DNA of 64,000 nt from Allomesorhizobium camelthorni (GTDB lineage Bacteria > Pseudomonadota > Alphaproteobacteria > Rhizobiales > Rhizobiaceae), in NCBI RefSeq assembly GCF_011045125.1, contig NZ_JAAKZF010000003.1:210321-274320 (forward strand). Reading direction: 5' to 3'. The translations under genes and the position numbers were made by a program. Shown here piece after piece: positions 36,185 through 45,201 of the stretch. The first letter of the stretch is position 1, and every line of letters starts with the position of its first letter. The notes beneath the pieces are model-generated. The model had not been told where the DNA came from. It saw nothing but the letters and a program-made list of their open reading frames with translations, and ran no database searches.

Positions 36185-37447
36185 TTATGCCGGTCTGGTC
36201 AGTGCGCCGAGAAACACGGCGAAGCGAGCGAAGTCGCCGAGCAGGAGCGTTCCGGACCCGCTTGGCTGTTCTCCTTCTTCAGTGGAGTCCAGTTGGAAAG
36301 CCTGTTCGATCTGAGGCGCACTCCGAACCTCCTGCAGCCGCCACTTGCCCGGGCTTCCGCCAATATGCGCGACACGGGGACCCAAGGCCATGAGGTTCAA
36401 GAAGCGAGCAGCCCGCTGCACGAGCACCGAATCCTCTTCAGGGTCAGAATATTGCAGCGCGATGACGTGGGGGCGGCGCTTTGCCTCAAGCGCGTCAAAG
36501 ATGATCGCGTTGATGTGCTCGTCAGAGAAGCTGTAGCCACACACGAACAGGATTGCATCATCGCGCTCCAGGACACGGGTGAGCCGGTCGAGCAACGCGG
36601 AATACGGCTGCTTCCGAGATTCATCGTACTTGTGGTGCGACGGGAGGATCATCTCCCCCTCGTTGTGCGGATCTGTGCGCACTACCCGTTGGCGGCCCCT
36701 TACGGTGTCCAGCCGCCAGTTGATAGAACCGTGGATTTTCCAAAGCCTGGTCCAGGCTGGACCCGGCGCACTTTCCGGGCGCGTCAGGCTGTCGTGAGAA
36801 AAGAAAGGTCGGTTGCAGCCCACGAAACCGTCGAAAGCAGGAACACGTTCTGCCTCGAGCGCAGTTTCAATCAATACGTCGTAATTCGTGGTGAAAATTT
36901 CGACGGGGTGCGCGCGCGGCATACGCGCGATCCAGCGCACAAATTCCTCATGCGGCAGCTTTTCAGGGAAGCTTGAGGGATCCGGATTCACCTGGGCCGC
37001 AATCGTGCTCCGGATCGTCTTTTCAAGTTGGGCGAGGTCAGCGGCTGTCAGCCCGGAGAGCGTGTCGCCGGCTCCGATAGCGTACAGTTTCCGTCGGACG
37101 CAGGACAGGATGTCCTCGATGTTTGACGGCCGATCTTTTGGCCGGATCTCAACTTCGATGGCATCGTAGGCGGCTCCGAACCGCGGATCTGCGCCCTCGG
37201 GATCCAGCTTTCGGATCTCTTTCACGCAAATGTTCGTCAATTCGGCAACATTTGGAATCAACGACCGCGTCTTGGGGATTGTCTCTTGGCCGGTCTGCTC
37301 CGGCTGAGTGCCCAAGTCTTCGACAACGACCGGAATGCGCACTGCGCAAGAGCTTCCCGCGCCAAACAGAAACGCGACATTCGCGTCTGGCTGCGTCAGA
37401 TGATTGCGCAGCGTTTCCAGCACTTTCCAAGGATCATGTGTCGCCAT
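36185..37447 (-). CDS. SIR2 family NADase-like protein of a SIR2-HerA (Nezha-type) system
   Basis: The 420-residue SIR2_2-type protein has the NAD-binding loop FLFGAGSSC near residue 27, IFTTNYDVLIE near residue 187 with the conserved Asn, and the catalytic His in KIHGSINW near residue 243. The FVCGYSFSDEHINAII segment is typical of the C-terminal Rossmann half. In known SIR2-HerA systems the pair degrades NAD or DNA upon phage infection and stops the cell. First gene of a three-gene operon. Confidence 0.88.
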   Translation of the reverse strand: MATHDPWKVLETLRNHLTQPDANVAFLFGAGSSCAVRIPVVVEDLGTQPEQTGQETIPKTRSLIPNVAELTNICVKEIRKLDPEGADPRFGAAYDAIEVEIRPKDRPSNIEDILSCVRRKLYAIGAGDTLSGLTAADLAQLEKTIRSTIAAQVNPDPSSFPEKLPHEEFVRWIARMPRAHPVEIFTTNYDVLIETALEAERVPAFDGFVGCNRPFFSHDSLTRPESAPGPAWTRLWKIHGSINWRLDTVRGRQRVVRTDPHNEGEMILPSHHKYDESRKQPYSALLDRLTRVLERDDAILFVCGYSFSDEHINAIIFDALEAKRRPHVIALQYSDPEEDSVLVQRAARFLNLMALGPRVAHIGGSPGKWRLQEVRSAPQIEQAFQLDSTEEGEQPSGSGTLLLGDFARFAVFLGALTRPA

Positions 37448-37579
37448 TGGCCACCCAATTTACGCAGAGAGGCAACCGACTCTCTCCGCAACTAAAAGTA
37501 TATCACGGAAAACAACCGCGCTGTGCGACTACGTTGAGCAACTCCCAGAGCGCAAGTGCAGATCAACACGTATCCAGAC

Positions 37580-38740
37580 CTAGCGACAACAGACCTTGCG
37601 AACATAGGTGTTGCCGTAGGTCATGAAAGCATCGTCCGGTATTGAGCCCTTCTCCTTCAGCGTCTTCACCAGGTTGGCGGCCACATCTTCGTTGAAGGTG
37701 TCTTCCAACGTAATTGCGAACCAACCATTGGTGGCTAGATGGGCCGCAAGCGGGATCGGCGCGGAGCGCACGTAAGACTCCGCCTCGGGCAAATTGTCGA
37801 AACTCTTAATCTGGATATGGCGCTGGCCGAAGGGGCCACTATCGTACTGGTCAACGAAAACCCAGGTGTGGTGCATGTAGCCGATCTGGTCGCTCGACCG
37901 AACACGGTACCAGCGATCGGCGCTGTCGAGAATGGCGACCGGGCTTCCGTTCCGGAGATTCACCACATTGGCCGCCTTTCCATCCGGCAAGGCCTTCACC
38001 GGGGCCGCGCCTTTGGGGTGCCTGATACGGCCGGAGCGAGCCTCGGGGATCGACAGCGGCGACCCACTCTGAATGGAAGGCGAAGGCAGAGCCGCGATGT
38101 TGGGCTGTGGCGTGGCGGAAGGGGCTGGCGTTGGCAGGGGAACCTGCGGCTGGCCGACATCCACTTGGTTTGTGACCCGGTACTGCTTCATCTCGCTGTT
38201 CGAGAGGTAGCGCATGTCGTCACTGTCATATTGCAGCGAAAGCTGAAGCAAGGCGGGATCAACGCCCATTTCGATCATATACGTCATCACATCGGCCGTG
38301 AGCTGTTGGACAGCAGAAACGGCCGTCTGGGTATCGATCGCGTGGCTCCCGCTAAAGGAGGATTTGTGGACGCCAATCGCGCCCGGCTCTGACCAGCGAA
38401 TAACTCCGCCAAGGAAAGCCAAGGCGCAAGCCGAAGCGCAATTCGGTCCTTTAGGTTGTAGCGTATTGAGCCTGTATGAGCGGATGAGCCGACCCAGCTC
38501 CATTGCCTTCATGACATTTCCGCCGGGCGAATTGAACCCAACCACCGAAGGATTGTGCGACCTCACCACGGATGCGAACTCATCGAGATTGTCGTCGTAG
38601 GAAAACTCGCCGAGAACCATCACGTAGCGGAGACCGTCAGGCGTCTGCTCGGGTTGATAGCTCAATCCGGCATGGGCAGTCGCAGTGACGACAATCCATG
38701 CGGCCAATGCAACCAACAGCGCCAAAGATTGCCGAACCAT
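37580..38740 (-). CDS. secreted ClpP/crotonase-fold protein with SH3-like and SPOR-like regions
   Basis: The 386-residue product has a Sec signal peptide (residues 2-24, ending TAHAG). A ClpP-like domain (residues 30-180) carries VVGFNSPGGNVMKAMELGRLIR, GPNCASACALAFLGG (with the nucleophile-position Ser) and GAIGVHKSSFSG (the His position). A Pro-rich linker follows, then a bacterial SH3-like segment (VVNLRNGSPVAILDSADRWYRVRS). A C-terminal region (IQIKSFDNLPEAESYVR) resembles SPOR repeats. It probably acts in the periplasm and may bind peptidoglycan. The start at ATG 38740 places the signal at the N-terminus. It is not obviously a defence gene. Confidence 0.78.
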   Translation of the reverse strand: MVRQSLALLVALAAWIVVTATAHAGLSYQPEQTPDGLRYVMVLGEFSYDDNLDEFASVVRSHNPSVVGFNSPGGNVMKAMELGRLIRSYRLNTLQPKGPNCASACALAFLGGVIRWSEPGAIGVHKSSFSGSHAIDTQTAVSAVQQLTADVMTYMIEMGVDPALLQLSLQYDSDDMRYLSNSEMKQYRVTNQVDVGQPQVPLPTPAPSATPQPNIAALPSPSIQSGSPLSIPEARSGRIRHPKGAAPVKALPDGKAANVVNLRNGSPVAILDSADRWYRVRSSDQIGYMHHTWVFVDQYDSGPFGQRHIQIKSFDNLPEAESYVRSAPIPLAAHLATNGWFAITLEDTFNEDVAANLVKTLKEKGSIPDDAFMTYGNTYVRKVCCR

Positions 38741-39008
38741 CACCCTCACCCCCGGCCAGAATTTAACGCCCTCGATTGCTGCTGTCGAATCATGCCGCGA
38801 AATATCGTGACAGGACACTTAAGGCAGGCGCGATAGTTTAATAGACGGGCAGCAGCTCCGCTGGTCTTGGCACCGTCGGACTTTGTACCAACTGCCCAAG
38901 CTACATTTCCGATGGTTGAACATAGGGAGTTCACTTGGGGTAGACCCGCCGCTTAATAGAACGCCAACGGACTGCCGGTAAGCGTTGATCCAACAAAGGA
39001 CGTACCGC

Positions 39009-39869
39009 TTGCCTCATATCACGTACGCTATCGGCGATATCCATGGACGTGCCGACCTTCTGGAGCCACTGTTATTTGCGATCGAAGACGACGCATCTGC
39101 GTCCCGTGTCGAACCTCGTGTGCTATTCCTCGGCGACATCATCGACCGCGGCCCTAGCAGCCGGGAAGCTATGGACCTCGTCTGCGACGCCCTGGCCCGA
39201 TGGCCGCGTTCACGGCTGATCCGGGGCAATCACGATTCCTACTTCCTCGATTTCATGACGGCCGATCTGGTCGACGACGACAGATTTGGGAAATGGCTGA
39301 TGCGGCTTGGTGGATACCAGACGATGGAATCCTACGGGCTCCTTTCAGCGAGGAACATCCGGCATGCCACTGAAAGCTTTCGAACAATCCATCCTCGGCA
39401 TCTGGAGGCGTTCGAGAATTCATGCAGGATTGTCGTCGACGATCGCTTCGCCTTTGTCCACGCAGGCATAGATCCGCTCCGCCCAATCGACGACCAGGAT
39501 CCAAAAGACCTCATGCTGATCAGGGAAAGGTTCCTTGGGTACGACGGGCATCTGTCTCACGTCATCGTCCACGGGCATACCCCCACGTCGGATAACTTTC
39601 CGGACGTGAGAGCCTGGCGGATCGCCATAGATACCGGTGCCTATGCATCCGGGAGGCTGAGCTGTTTGGCCATCCCTGAGGACGAACGAAACCTTCACTT
39701 CCTCTTTGCTACTGCATTCGGCCGGAACATTGAGGTCACACGGGAGACGCAGACGGATGACAGGTTTTGTACGCCTCAAGGCGAAGTACCCTCACCTCAT
39801 TCCGGCAACCATGAGCTTCGATGCGGAATAGGCTGGGAGCTGGTTCTTGATCGCTACTTTACGACGTAG
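39009..39869 (+). CDS. serine/threonine protein phosphatase, PPP-type metallophosphoesterase
   Basis: The 286-residue product starts at a TTG at 39009, with AAAGGA 9 bases before it. Metal-binding motifs are in order: YAIGDIHGRADL, FLGDIIDRGP, RGNHDSYF, FVHAGID and VIVHGHTP. This matches bacterial PPP phosphatases such as PrpA/PrpB or Ap4A-hydrolase-like enzymes. Substrate unknown. The island also carries a kinase-like protein, but no direct link between the two is visible. A longer in-frame TTG at 38985 is possible. Confidence 0.88.
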   Translation: MPHITYAIGDIHGRADLLEPLLFAIEDDASASRVEPRVLFLGDIIDRGPSSREAMDLVCDALARWPRSRLIRGNHDSYFLDFMTADLVDDDRFGKWLMRLGGYQTMESYGLLSARNIRHATESFRTIHPRHLEAFENSCRIVVDDRFAFVHAGIDPLRPIDDQDPKDLMLIRERFLGYDGHLSHVIVHGHTPTSDNFPDVRAWRIAIDTGAYASGRLSCLAIPEDERNLHFLFATAFGRNIEVTRETQTDDRFCTPQGEVPSPHSGNHELRCGIGWELVLDRYFTT

Positions 39870-39877
39870 CACTAGCC

Positions 39878-40219
39878 TTGCCTGGGGACGCGCGGCTGCG
39901 CCTCGATGCGGTTTATGAGAAATACGGGAGTCTCAGAATCGAAGCTGTGGCCATGGGGCCCAGTACCCCGGAGGTTCTCCACGCGCTCGACAAGGCCGCG
40001 GCTATCGCAGAGTCGCGCTCGTATCGATGTTGTGAGACCTGTGGTGCACCGGGAAGCTTTCGTGATCGGGGGTTGCTGTACGTCGCGTGTGAGGCCCACG
40101 CGAGGGGGGCAGCCGCGCTGCCGCCAGACGAAGGTGGCACTACCCTGGACGGAATTGCCTATGAGTACGACGAAGGCATCGACGACCTGATTGCCATGAA
40201 GCGAGCAGGAAGCTGCTGA
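39878..40219 (+). CDS. hypothetical protein with zinc-ribbon-like cysteines
   Basis: The product is about 113 residues from a TTG at 39878, 8 bases after the phosphatase stop. It holds CCETCGAP and, further on, YVACEAHARG, four Cys/His that could bind one zinc. The LHALDKAAAIAESRSY stretch before them is helical. Similar small proteins with CExCGxPG are common in proteobacterial islands without known role. N-terminus uncertain. Confidence 0.5.
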   Translation: MPGDARLRLDAVYEKYGSLRIEAVAMGPSTPEVLHALDKAAAIAESRSYRCCETCGAPGSFRDRGLLYVACEAHARGAAALPPDEGGTTLDGIAYEYDEGIDDLIAMKRAGSC

Positions 40220-40482
40220 ATAGTGCACGGAACAGGTATTGCAGCTCGGGTGCCCGCGAGATCGGCCGCCCGAGTCGAACGGCAGCAGATCGGGCCTTGA
40301 GATAATACCCGATTAAGTCGTCGCAACTTCGGGGCTGGGAGCGCCCATTGTGGACCAAGAGCGCCCGCTTCTGATCAGTATGCCGCTACAATCGCCAGCC
40401 TGAGACTGCTGAAGAAGGTGGCCAGCGAGGGCAGTCTGTCGGCGCTCAGCGAAATAAGAGATGAAAATAGGAAAGCGCGAGT

Positions 40483-40974
40483 TTAGGCGAGTTCGTTCAA
40501 TGCGGTCATGCAGATCTGCTTGATGCTCTTGGCATAAGGATCAGCCGACCAGTCCTTCCAACTGATGTGGGCGAGGTCTCCGGCCTGTTTCCGAAATTGA
40601 AACAGGCGGACGGCACTGTCCTTCGGGAGCATAATTGCATCATACAATGTGAAATCACGATGCCACCTGATTGCGGCAATCCATGAGGCCTTGTCCAAAT
40701 TTCGTTGTTTCAAGGACACTCGCGGGTATGGACCATCCGTTCCCAGGATACGCGACTTGACCTCGATCAGGCCATAGGACCGAGACCGAACGTCGGACCC
40801 TAGATTGTTGCCGCCGATGACTTCCCCTCCTGTCGCAATGGCAACAAGTAGCTCGCTCAGCAGTTCATGGCTTATGTGATCGTAACGGGCAATGCATCGC
40901 GATCTCTGCAGGATTTGCATCATCTCATTGGCGTCTTCGACTGCGAATTCCTGTTTGTTAAGCATTAGGTTCAC
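40483..40974 (-). CDS. hypothetical protein, possibly PD-(D/E)xK-like
   Basis: The 163-residue product has a central GGNNLGSDVRSRSYGLIEVKSR, which looks like the D...ExK core of restriction-like nucleases, followed by RWHRDFTLYDAIML. No other motif is recognised and the assignment is inference. It is flanked by gaps of 263 and 365 bases. Confidence 0.5.
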   Translation of the reverse strand: MNLMLNKQEFAVEDANEMMQILQRSRCIARYDHISHELLSELLVAIATGGEVIGGNNLGSDVRSRSYGLIEVKSRILGTDGPYPRVSLKQRNLDKASWIAAIRWHRDFTLYDAIMLPKDSAVRLFQFRKQAGDLAHISWKDWSADPYAKSIKQICMTALNELA

Positions 40975-41339
40975 CGAGCAGTTCCGATCACGTTGCTATT
41001 CGCCGATTCGATCATGGCGTCGAGGTGAATTTTGCAAATGGCACTCTGCTGCTGTTCCCGCCCGGGACGGGCAGCCCTTTGGGTATCAGCCGGCCATTTC
41101 AAGTTTCCTCGAGCGACGTGGTCTAAACTCGAACTTTTATCTTCTCGTCTCTTCGAAGCCAGTTCTGATCCGCAATCGCCGGCGGTCGTGCAAGCTGGAG
41201 ACGCCGGAGCATCTCAACTGAAAGTTAGCACGTAGAACGTGGCACGCTCGCAAGCATCGCCCGTTGCAGGCAAATAGTTATTGCTCCCGCGGAAATGCCC
41301 TACTAGTGCTTGATTGGGCGCGAACTTGGGGGTGTGGCA
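40975..41339. other. 365-base intergenic region
   Basis: The region lies between divergent genes. Small open frames on the plus strand (for example 41032-41235) have many Cys/Ser and no ribosome site, and are not called. No repeat or hairpin of note. Confidence 0.4.
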
Positions 41340-42473
41340 ATGGGCTTCTCTGTCCGGAAATCGGTCTCGGTCGGACCGTTCCGATTCAATTTGTCAAAAT
41401 CAGGAATTGGAGCGTCGGTCGGGATCCCGGGATTAAGAATAGGGACTGGCCGCCCGCGAGGCAATTACGTGCATGCCGGAATGGGCGGTTTCTATTATCG
41501 TTCCACCCTATCCTCGCCGAAGCCACCACTTCGACCCGCTGCGGCCCCATCAGGCGGCGTTTCAATTCCTGCCGATCCACATGGCAACGTAGTGATGCAC
41601 GAAATCGAGAGCGGTTCGGTTCTCGATATGGTGCCGGAATCGGCAGCCACTCTATTGGCCGAGATCAACAGCAAGCATTCGATGATCACGCTTAGCAGTG
41701 TAGCTATGGTCATTGGCGCAATGGTCGTGGCCGGAACATTCTTCGCCGGGCTAAGAGACCTTGCCACGATGTTGGCAGTGGTAGCCGTATTCGCGGTGAT
41801 TGGAGCGAGGTACATAGATAAGATCCGGCGGTCTGTCGTCCTATTCTATGATTTCGAACCTGATCTCCTCGTTCGATACCAAGGCTTTGTCGACGCTTTC
41901 GAACGGCTCCGCGGGTCAAACGCGATCTGGCATGTGGCCGCTGAGGGAAACGACAACAACTGGAAACGGAACGCCGGGGCTACGCGCATCCAGAACCGAA
42001 GCGCCATCCAATTTTCGTTATCAAGTCCTCCGGTGGTGAAGTCGAACATCGACGTGCCCACGATTCCGGTGGGAAAGCAGGTTCTCCATTTCTTCCCCGA
42101 CAGGCTTCTTGTCGTAGACAGCTCAAAGGTTGGGGCTGTCGAATACACGGACCTCGGATTGGACGCGCATCCTATCAGGTTCGTCGAGGATGGCCGTGTC
42201 CCGTCCGACGCAAAGATCATCGGACATACCTGGCGGCACCCGAACAAGAACGGCGGGCCCGATCGGCGTTTCAGCAACAATGTGCAATTGCCCGTGTGCG
42301 CTTACGAAGAAATGCACTTCTCCAGCAAAAGCGGTCTGAACGAACTGATCCAAGTAAGTGTCGAAGGACGAATGGGGCCGTTTGTTTCGGAACTGCGGCG
42401 GCTCGTTTCGCCGGGCGTCGCGTCTAAGCGATCTAATCCTTCGATGTTCGGAAGCGATGGCCCAGTCATATGA
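41340..42473 (+). CDS. DUF4236 domain-containing membrane protein
   Basis: The 377-residue product has the DUF4236 domain at the N-terminus (GFSVRKSVSVGPFRFNLSKSG, then GIGASVGIPGLRIG and GMGGFYYR). Two membrane spans lie near residues 112-155. The cytoplasmic C-terminal half contains HVAAEGNDNNWKRNAGA and DLLVRYQGFVDAFE. Function unknown; the family is common in mobile regions. The last codons overlap the following thermonuclease gene (ATGA), so the two are co-translated. Confidence 0.82.
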   Translation: MGFSVRKSVSVGPFRFNLSKSGIGASVGIPGLRIGTGRPRGNYVHAGMGGFYYRSTLSSPKPPLRPAAAPSGGVSIPADPHGNVVMHEIESGSVLDMVPESAATLLAEINSKHSMITLSSVAMVIGAMVVAGTFFAGLRDLATMLAVVAVFAVIGARYIDKIRRSVVLFYDFEPDLLVRYQGFVDAFERLRGSNAIWHVAAEGNDNNWKRNAGATRIQNRSAIQFSLSSPPVVKSNIDVPTIPVGKQVLHFFPDRLLVVDSSKVGAVEYTDLGLDAHPIRFVEDGRVPSDAKIIGHTWRHPNKNGGPDRRFSNNVQLPVCAYEEMHFSSKSGLNELIQVSVEGRMGPFVSELRRLVSPGVASKRSNPSMFGSDGPVI

Positions 42474-43138
42474 AATGCTTGCCCAAACTCGGCGCAGCCG
42501 TCTGGCTCGTGGCTGTATCAGCAAGCGCTTCGGCGGCTGAAGTCAAGGGAATAGCCAAGGTCATAGACGGCGATACGATCCGCATTGGCGGAACGACGAT
42601 CCGACTGCACGGTATCGACGCTCCTGAGGCCGGACAAAAGTGCGTTACGGCATCTGGGAAGAGCTGGGACTGCGGCGACGCCGCGATGGACGGCCTTGGC
42701 GACCTGATCGCCGGGCACATTACGTGCGTCGGAACCGAATACGACGGTTATAACCGCCTTCTTGCAGTTTGCCGGAGTTCCGAGGGGATTGAAATAAACC
42801 GGACGCTGGTAAAAGATGGCCATGCTTGGGCCTTCCGGAAATACTCCTTCGACTACGCCAATGAAGAGGCGGAAGCCCGGGCGTCAAGGCTGAGAATTTG
42901 GCAGGCTGTGACTCAGACTCCTTGGGACTATCGAGCCGACAAGTGGAGGGTCGCCGAGCAAACGTCTCCGAACGGCTGCCCGATCAAAGGGAATATTTCA
43001 AACAACGGTCACATTTACCATGCGCCGTGGAGTCCTTGGTACAGTCGCACCAAGCTCAGTCTTGAAAAAGGAGAAAGGTGGTTCTGCTCAGAGCGGGAAG
43101 CGCTTGATGCGGGCTGGAGAGCGCCAGCATGGCGGTAA
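42470..43138 (+). CDS. secreted thermonuclease-like (SNase) protein
   Basis: The 222-residue product has a signal peptide (residues 1-22, ending ASASA). An SNase fold spans residues 23-125: KVIDGDTIRIGGTTIRLHGIDAPE with the metal/phosphate-binding Asp and Arg, and later EYDGYNRLLAVC. The C-terminal part (GCPIKGNISNNG, then GERWFCSEREALDAGWR) is a separate motif with two Cys, seen in other thermonuclease family proteins. It probably degrades nucleic acid outside the cytoplasm. ATG overlaps the DUF4236 stop. Confidence 0.86.
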   Translation: MKCLPKLGAAVWLVAVSASASAAEVKGIAKVIDGDTIRIGGTTIRLHGIDAPEAGQKCVTASGKSWDCGDAAMDGLGDLIAGHITCVGTEYDGYNRLLAVCRSSEGIEINRTLVKDGHAWAFRKYSFDYANEEAEARASRLRIWQAVTQTPWDYRADKWRVAEQTSPNGCPIKGNISNNGHIYHAPWSPWYSRTKLSLEKGERWFCSEREALDAGWRAPAWR

Positions 43139-43359
43139 ACAGACCTGTACCGCAGTTTGACGACATTCCGGGCTGGTTGGCGGGTTTCTCTAAACGGTAC
43201 GATTCGTGTTGGGACATAATCTGGTGCAAGATTCTCGATTATCCGTGGCATCAAAGGCGAGTTCGCCAATGATGATGCGCCGGCAGCAATGGTGTCACCG
43301 CGCCTCGATTCCGATCGTTGGGACAAACGCGTCCTCCGCGACGAAGAAATAAGGTTGTT

Positions 43360-45201
43360 TTGTTGGTAGAGAAGTCATTCACAAGATCGCGGTGGTTGCT
43401 AGACCTGCTTCGCTTCCTCCCCCTGAAGAGCCAATTTGTTCTGTCTGGTAACGTCAGGGACCTGCAGGCTTATCAGGTCGCCGAAGGAATGGTGGCCCCA
43501 GTCCCCCTCACACATTGTCTAGAAAGCGAGCTGCGGGAAGCGGGCTATACTGAGGTCTTGCTCTTCGAACCCTTAACCGGTTTCCGCATTTTGAACGCCG
43601 ACGGCTCAAGGCAAACTGGTTCTGTCCTCGAACGCATGGGCATCAACGCTTCGGAAGGGGCCATTGGCGGCGCTGAGTTACTTGGGGCTTCGATCGAACG
43701 TTTTGTCCGGCTGGACGGGCCTCCTACTGCAATGATTGTGGACTACGCATCAAGGCTCGTTAACCGGAACGAGGCGCTTTCGCCCGCGGAGCACCAGTTG
43801 TTTACGCGGGCCCTCATAGCTGCCCATGCCGCAAGAACGCGTCCCGCCGGCGAAAGCCGCAGTCCCTTATTCAATACCGTTATCTGGATCGTAGACAAGG
43901 AAGGCGACCTGCCTGATTGGTTCCTCGTCGAAAACCCGCGCATACGCCATATCCCACTTACCAAGCCTGACTATCCGACGCGTAGGATTCTCGCGGCAAC
44001 GCTGCTCCGCAATTTAAGTGGAGGCAGAGAGGCACCTCCGGAAGCTGTCGCAAAAGCTGAAGAGGCATTCGCAAATCACACGGAGGGCCTTCTCCTCGCC
44101 GACCTCAATGCCGTAGCGCAATTGGGACGTAACGAGGGCGTGAAATTCGACCAGATCGCGGAGGCGGTCCGTCGTTTCAAGATCGGGGTTACGGAGGACC
44201 CGTGGCGAAAGATCGATCGCGGAAAAATCCGGGATGCTGGCGAATTCATCCGGCAACGTGTGAAAGGCCAGGAACACGCGGTCACCCACATGCTTGACAT
44301 CGTCAAACGGGCGGTGACCGGCATCGGCAGATCTGGTCGGGGCGGCAATCCCAGAGGCGTGGCTTTCCTCGCCGGACCGACTGGCGTTGGAAAGACTGAG
44401 CTTGCCAAGACGGTCACCAGTCTCCTGTTTGGCGACGAAACTGCCTACATTCGTTTCGACATGTCGGAGTTCAGTGCCGAACATGCCGACCAACGGCTGA
44501 TTGGCGCGCCACCTGGCTACGTCGGATACGACGTTGGCGGCGAACTGACGAATGCAATCCGCGAGAAGCCATTCAGTGTTGTGCTCTTTGACGAGATAGA
44601 AAAGGCCCATCCCCGGATTCTCGACAAGTTCCTGCAGATACTTGATGACGGAGTCCTGACATCAGGGCGTGGGGACCGCGTGTACTTTTCGGAAGCCCTC
44701 ATACTCTTTACGTCTAATCTTGGCATCTACTCGACCGACGGCACGGGGCAACGTGTTGCGAATGTGACGCCCGCCGACAGGCATGAAACGGTAGATGCCA
44801 AAGTTAAATCGGAGATCGAAAACCATTTCAAACTGGTGCTCAACCGCCCTGAAATATTGAACCGGATCGGGGAAAACGTGATAGTTTTCGACTTCATCCG
44901 GGATGACGTAGCTTCTGACATTTTCGACAATATCGTCGGAAATCTACTGGGACACGCACGTAGCATCGGATTCGAAATCACCCTGAGCCAGCTAGCGAAC
45001 GAAACTTTACGGAAACTCTGTATTTCGGACTTGACCAATGGCGGCCGCGGCATCCGAAACCAAATCGAGGCGCACTTGACGAACCCGCTCTCTCGCGCCC
45101 TGTTTGACCGAGACTCTGATAGCGGGGCTTTCGAGATCGTAGATATCCTTCCAGGCGCGGTCACGACACTGGTCCTCTCGCCGAAGCTCCCTACTCCATG
45201 A
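43360..45201 (+). CDS. ClpB/ClpA-like AAA+ ATPase, first gene of an unknown five-gene cassette
   Basis: The product is about 613 residues. An unfamiliar N-terminal domain (1-300) opens RWLLDLLRFLPLKSQFVLSGN. The AAA_2 domain follows with Walker A GPTGVGKTE near residue 347. It then has the pore-type loop PPGYVGYDVGGEL and Walker B VVLFDEIEKAHP, then sensor LILFTSNLG. A ClpB-type small domain ends it. Only one AAA module is present, unlike ClpA/B, and there is no ClpP-binding loop that I can see. The start is uncertain: TTG 43360, weakly preceded by AAATAAGG, or TTG 43318. The stop overlaps the next gene by ATGA. Confidence 0.85.
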   Translation: MLVEKSFTRSRWLLDLLRFLPLKSQFVLSGNVRDLQAYQVAEGMVAPVPLTHCLESELREAGYTEVLLFEPLTGFRILNADGSRQTGSVLERMGINASEGAIGGAELLGASIERFVRLDGPPTAMIVDYASRLVNRNEALSPAEHQLFTRALIAAHAARTRPAGESRSPLFNTVIWIVDKEGDLPDWFLVENPRIRHIPLTKPDYPTRRILAATLLRNLSGGREAPPEAVAKAEEAFANHTEGLLLADLNAVAQLGRNEGVKFDQIAEAVRRFKIGVTEDPWRKIDRGKIRDAGEFIRQRVKGQEHAVTHMLDIVKRAVTGIGRSGRGGNPRGVAFLAGPTGVGKTELAKTVTSLLFGDETAYIRFDMSEFSAEHADQRLIGAPPGYVGYDVGGELTNAIREKPFSVVLFDEIEKAHPRILDKFLQILDDGVLTSGRGDRVYFSEALILFTSNLGIYSTDGTGQRVANVTPADRHETVDAKVKSEIENHFKLVLNRPEILNRIGENVIVFDFIRDDVASDIFDNIVGNLLGHARSIGFEITLSQLANETLRKLCISDLTNGGRGIRNQIEAHLTNPLSRALFDRDSDSGAFEIVDILPGAVTTLVLSPKLPTP

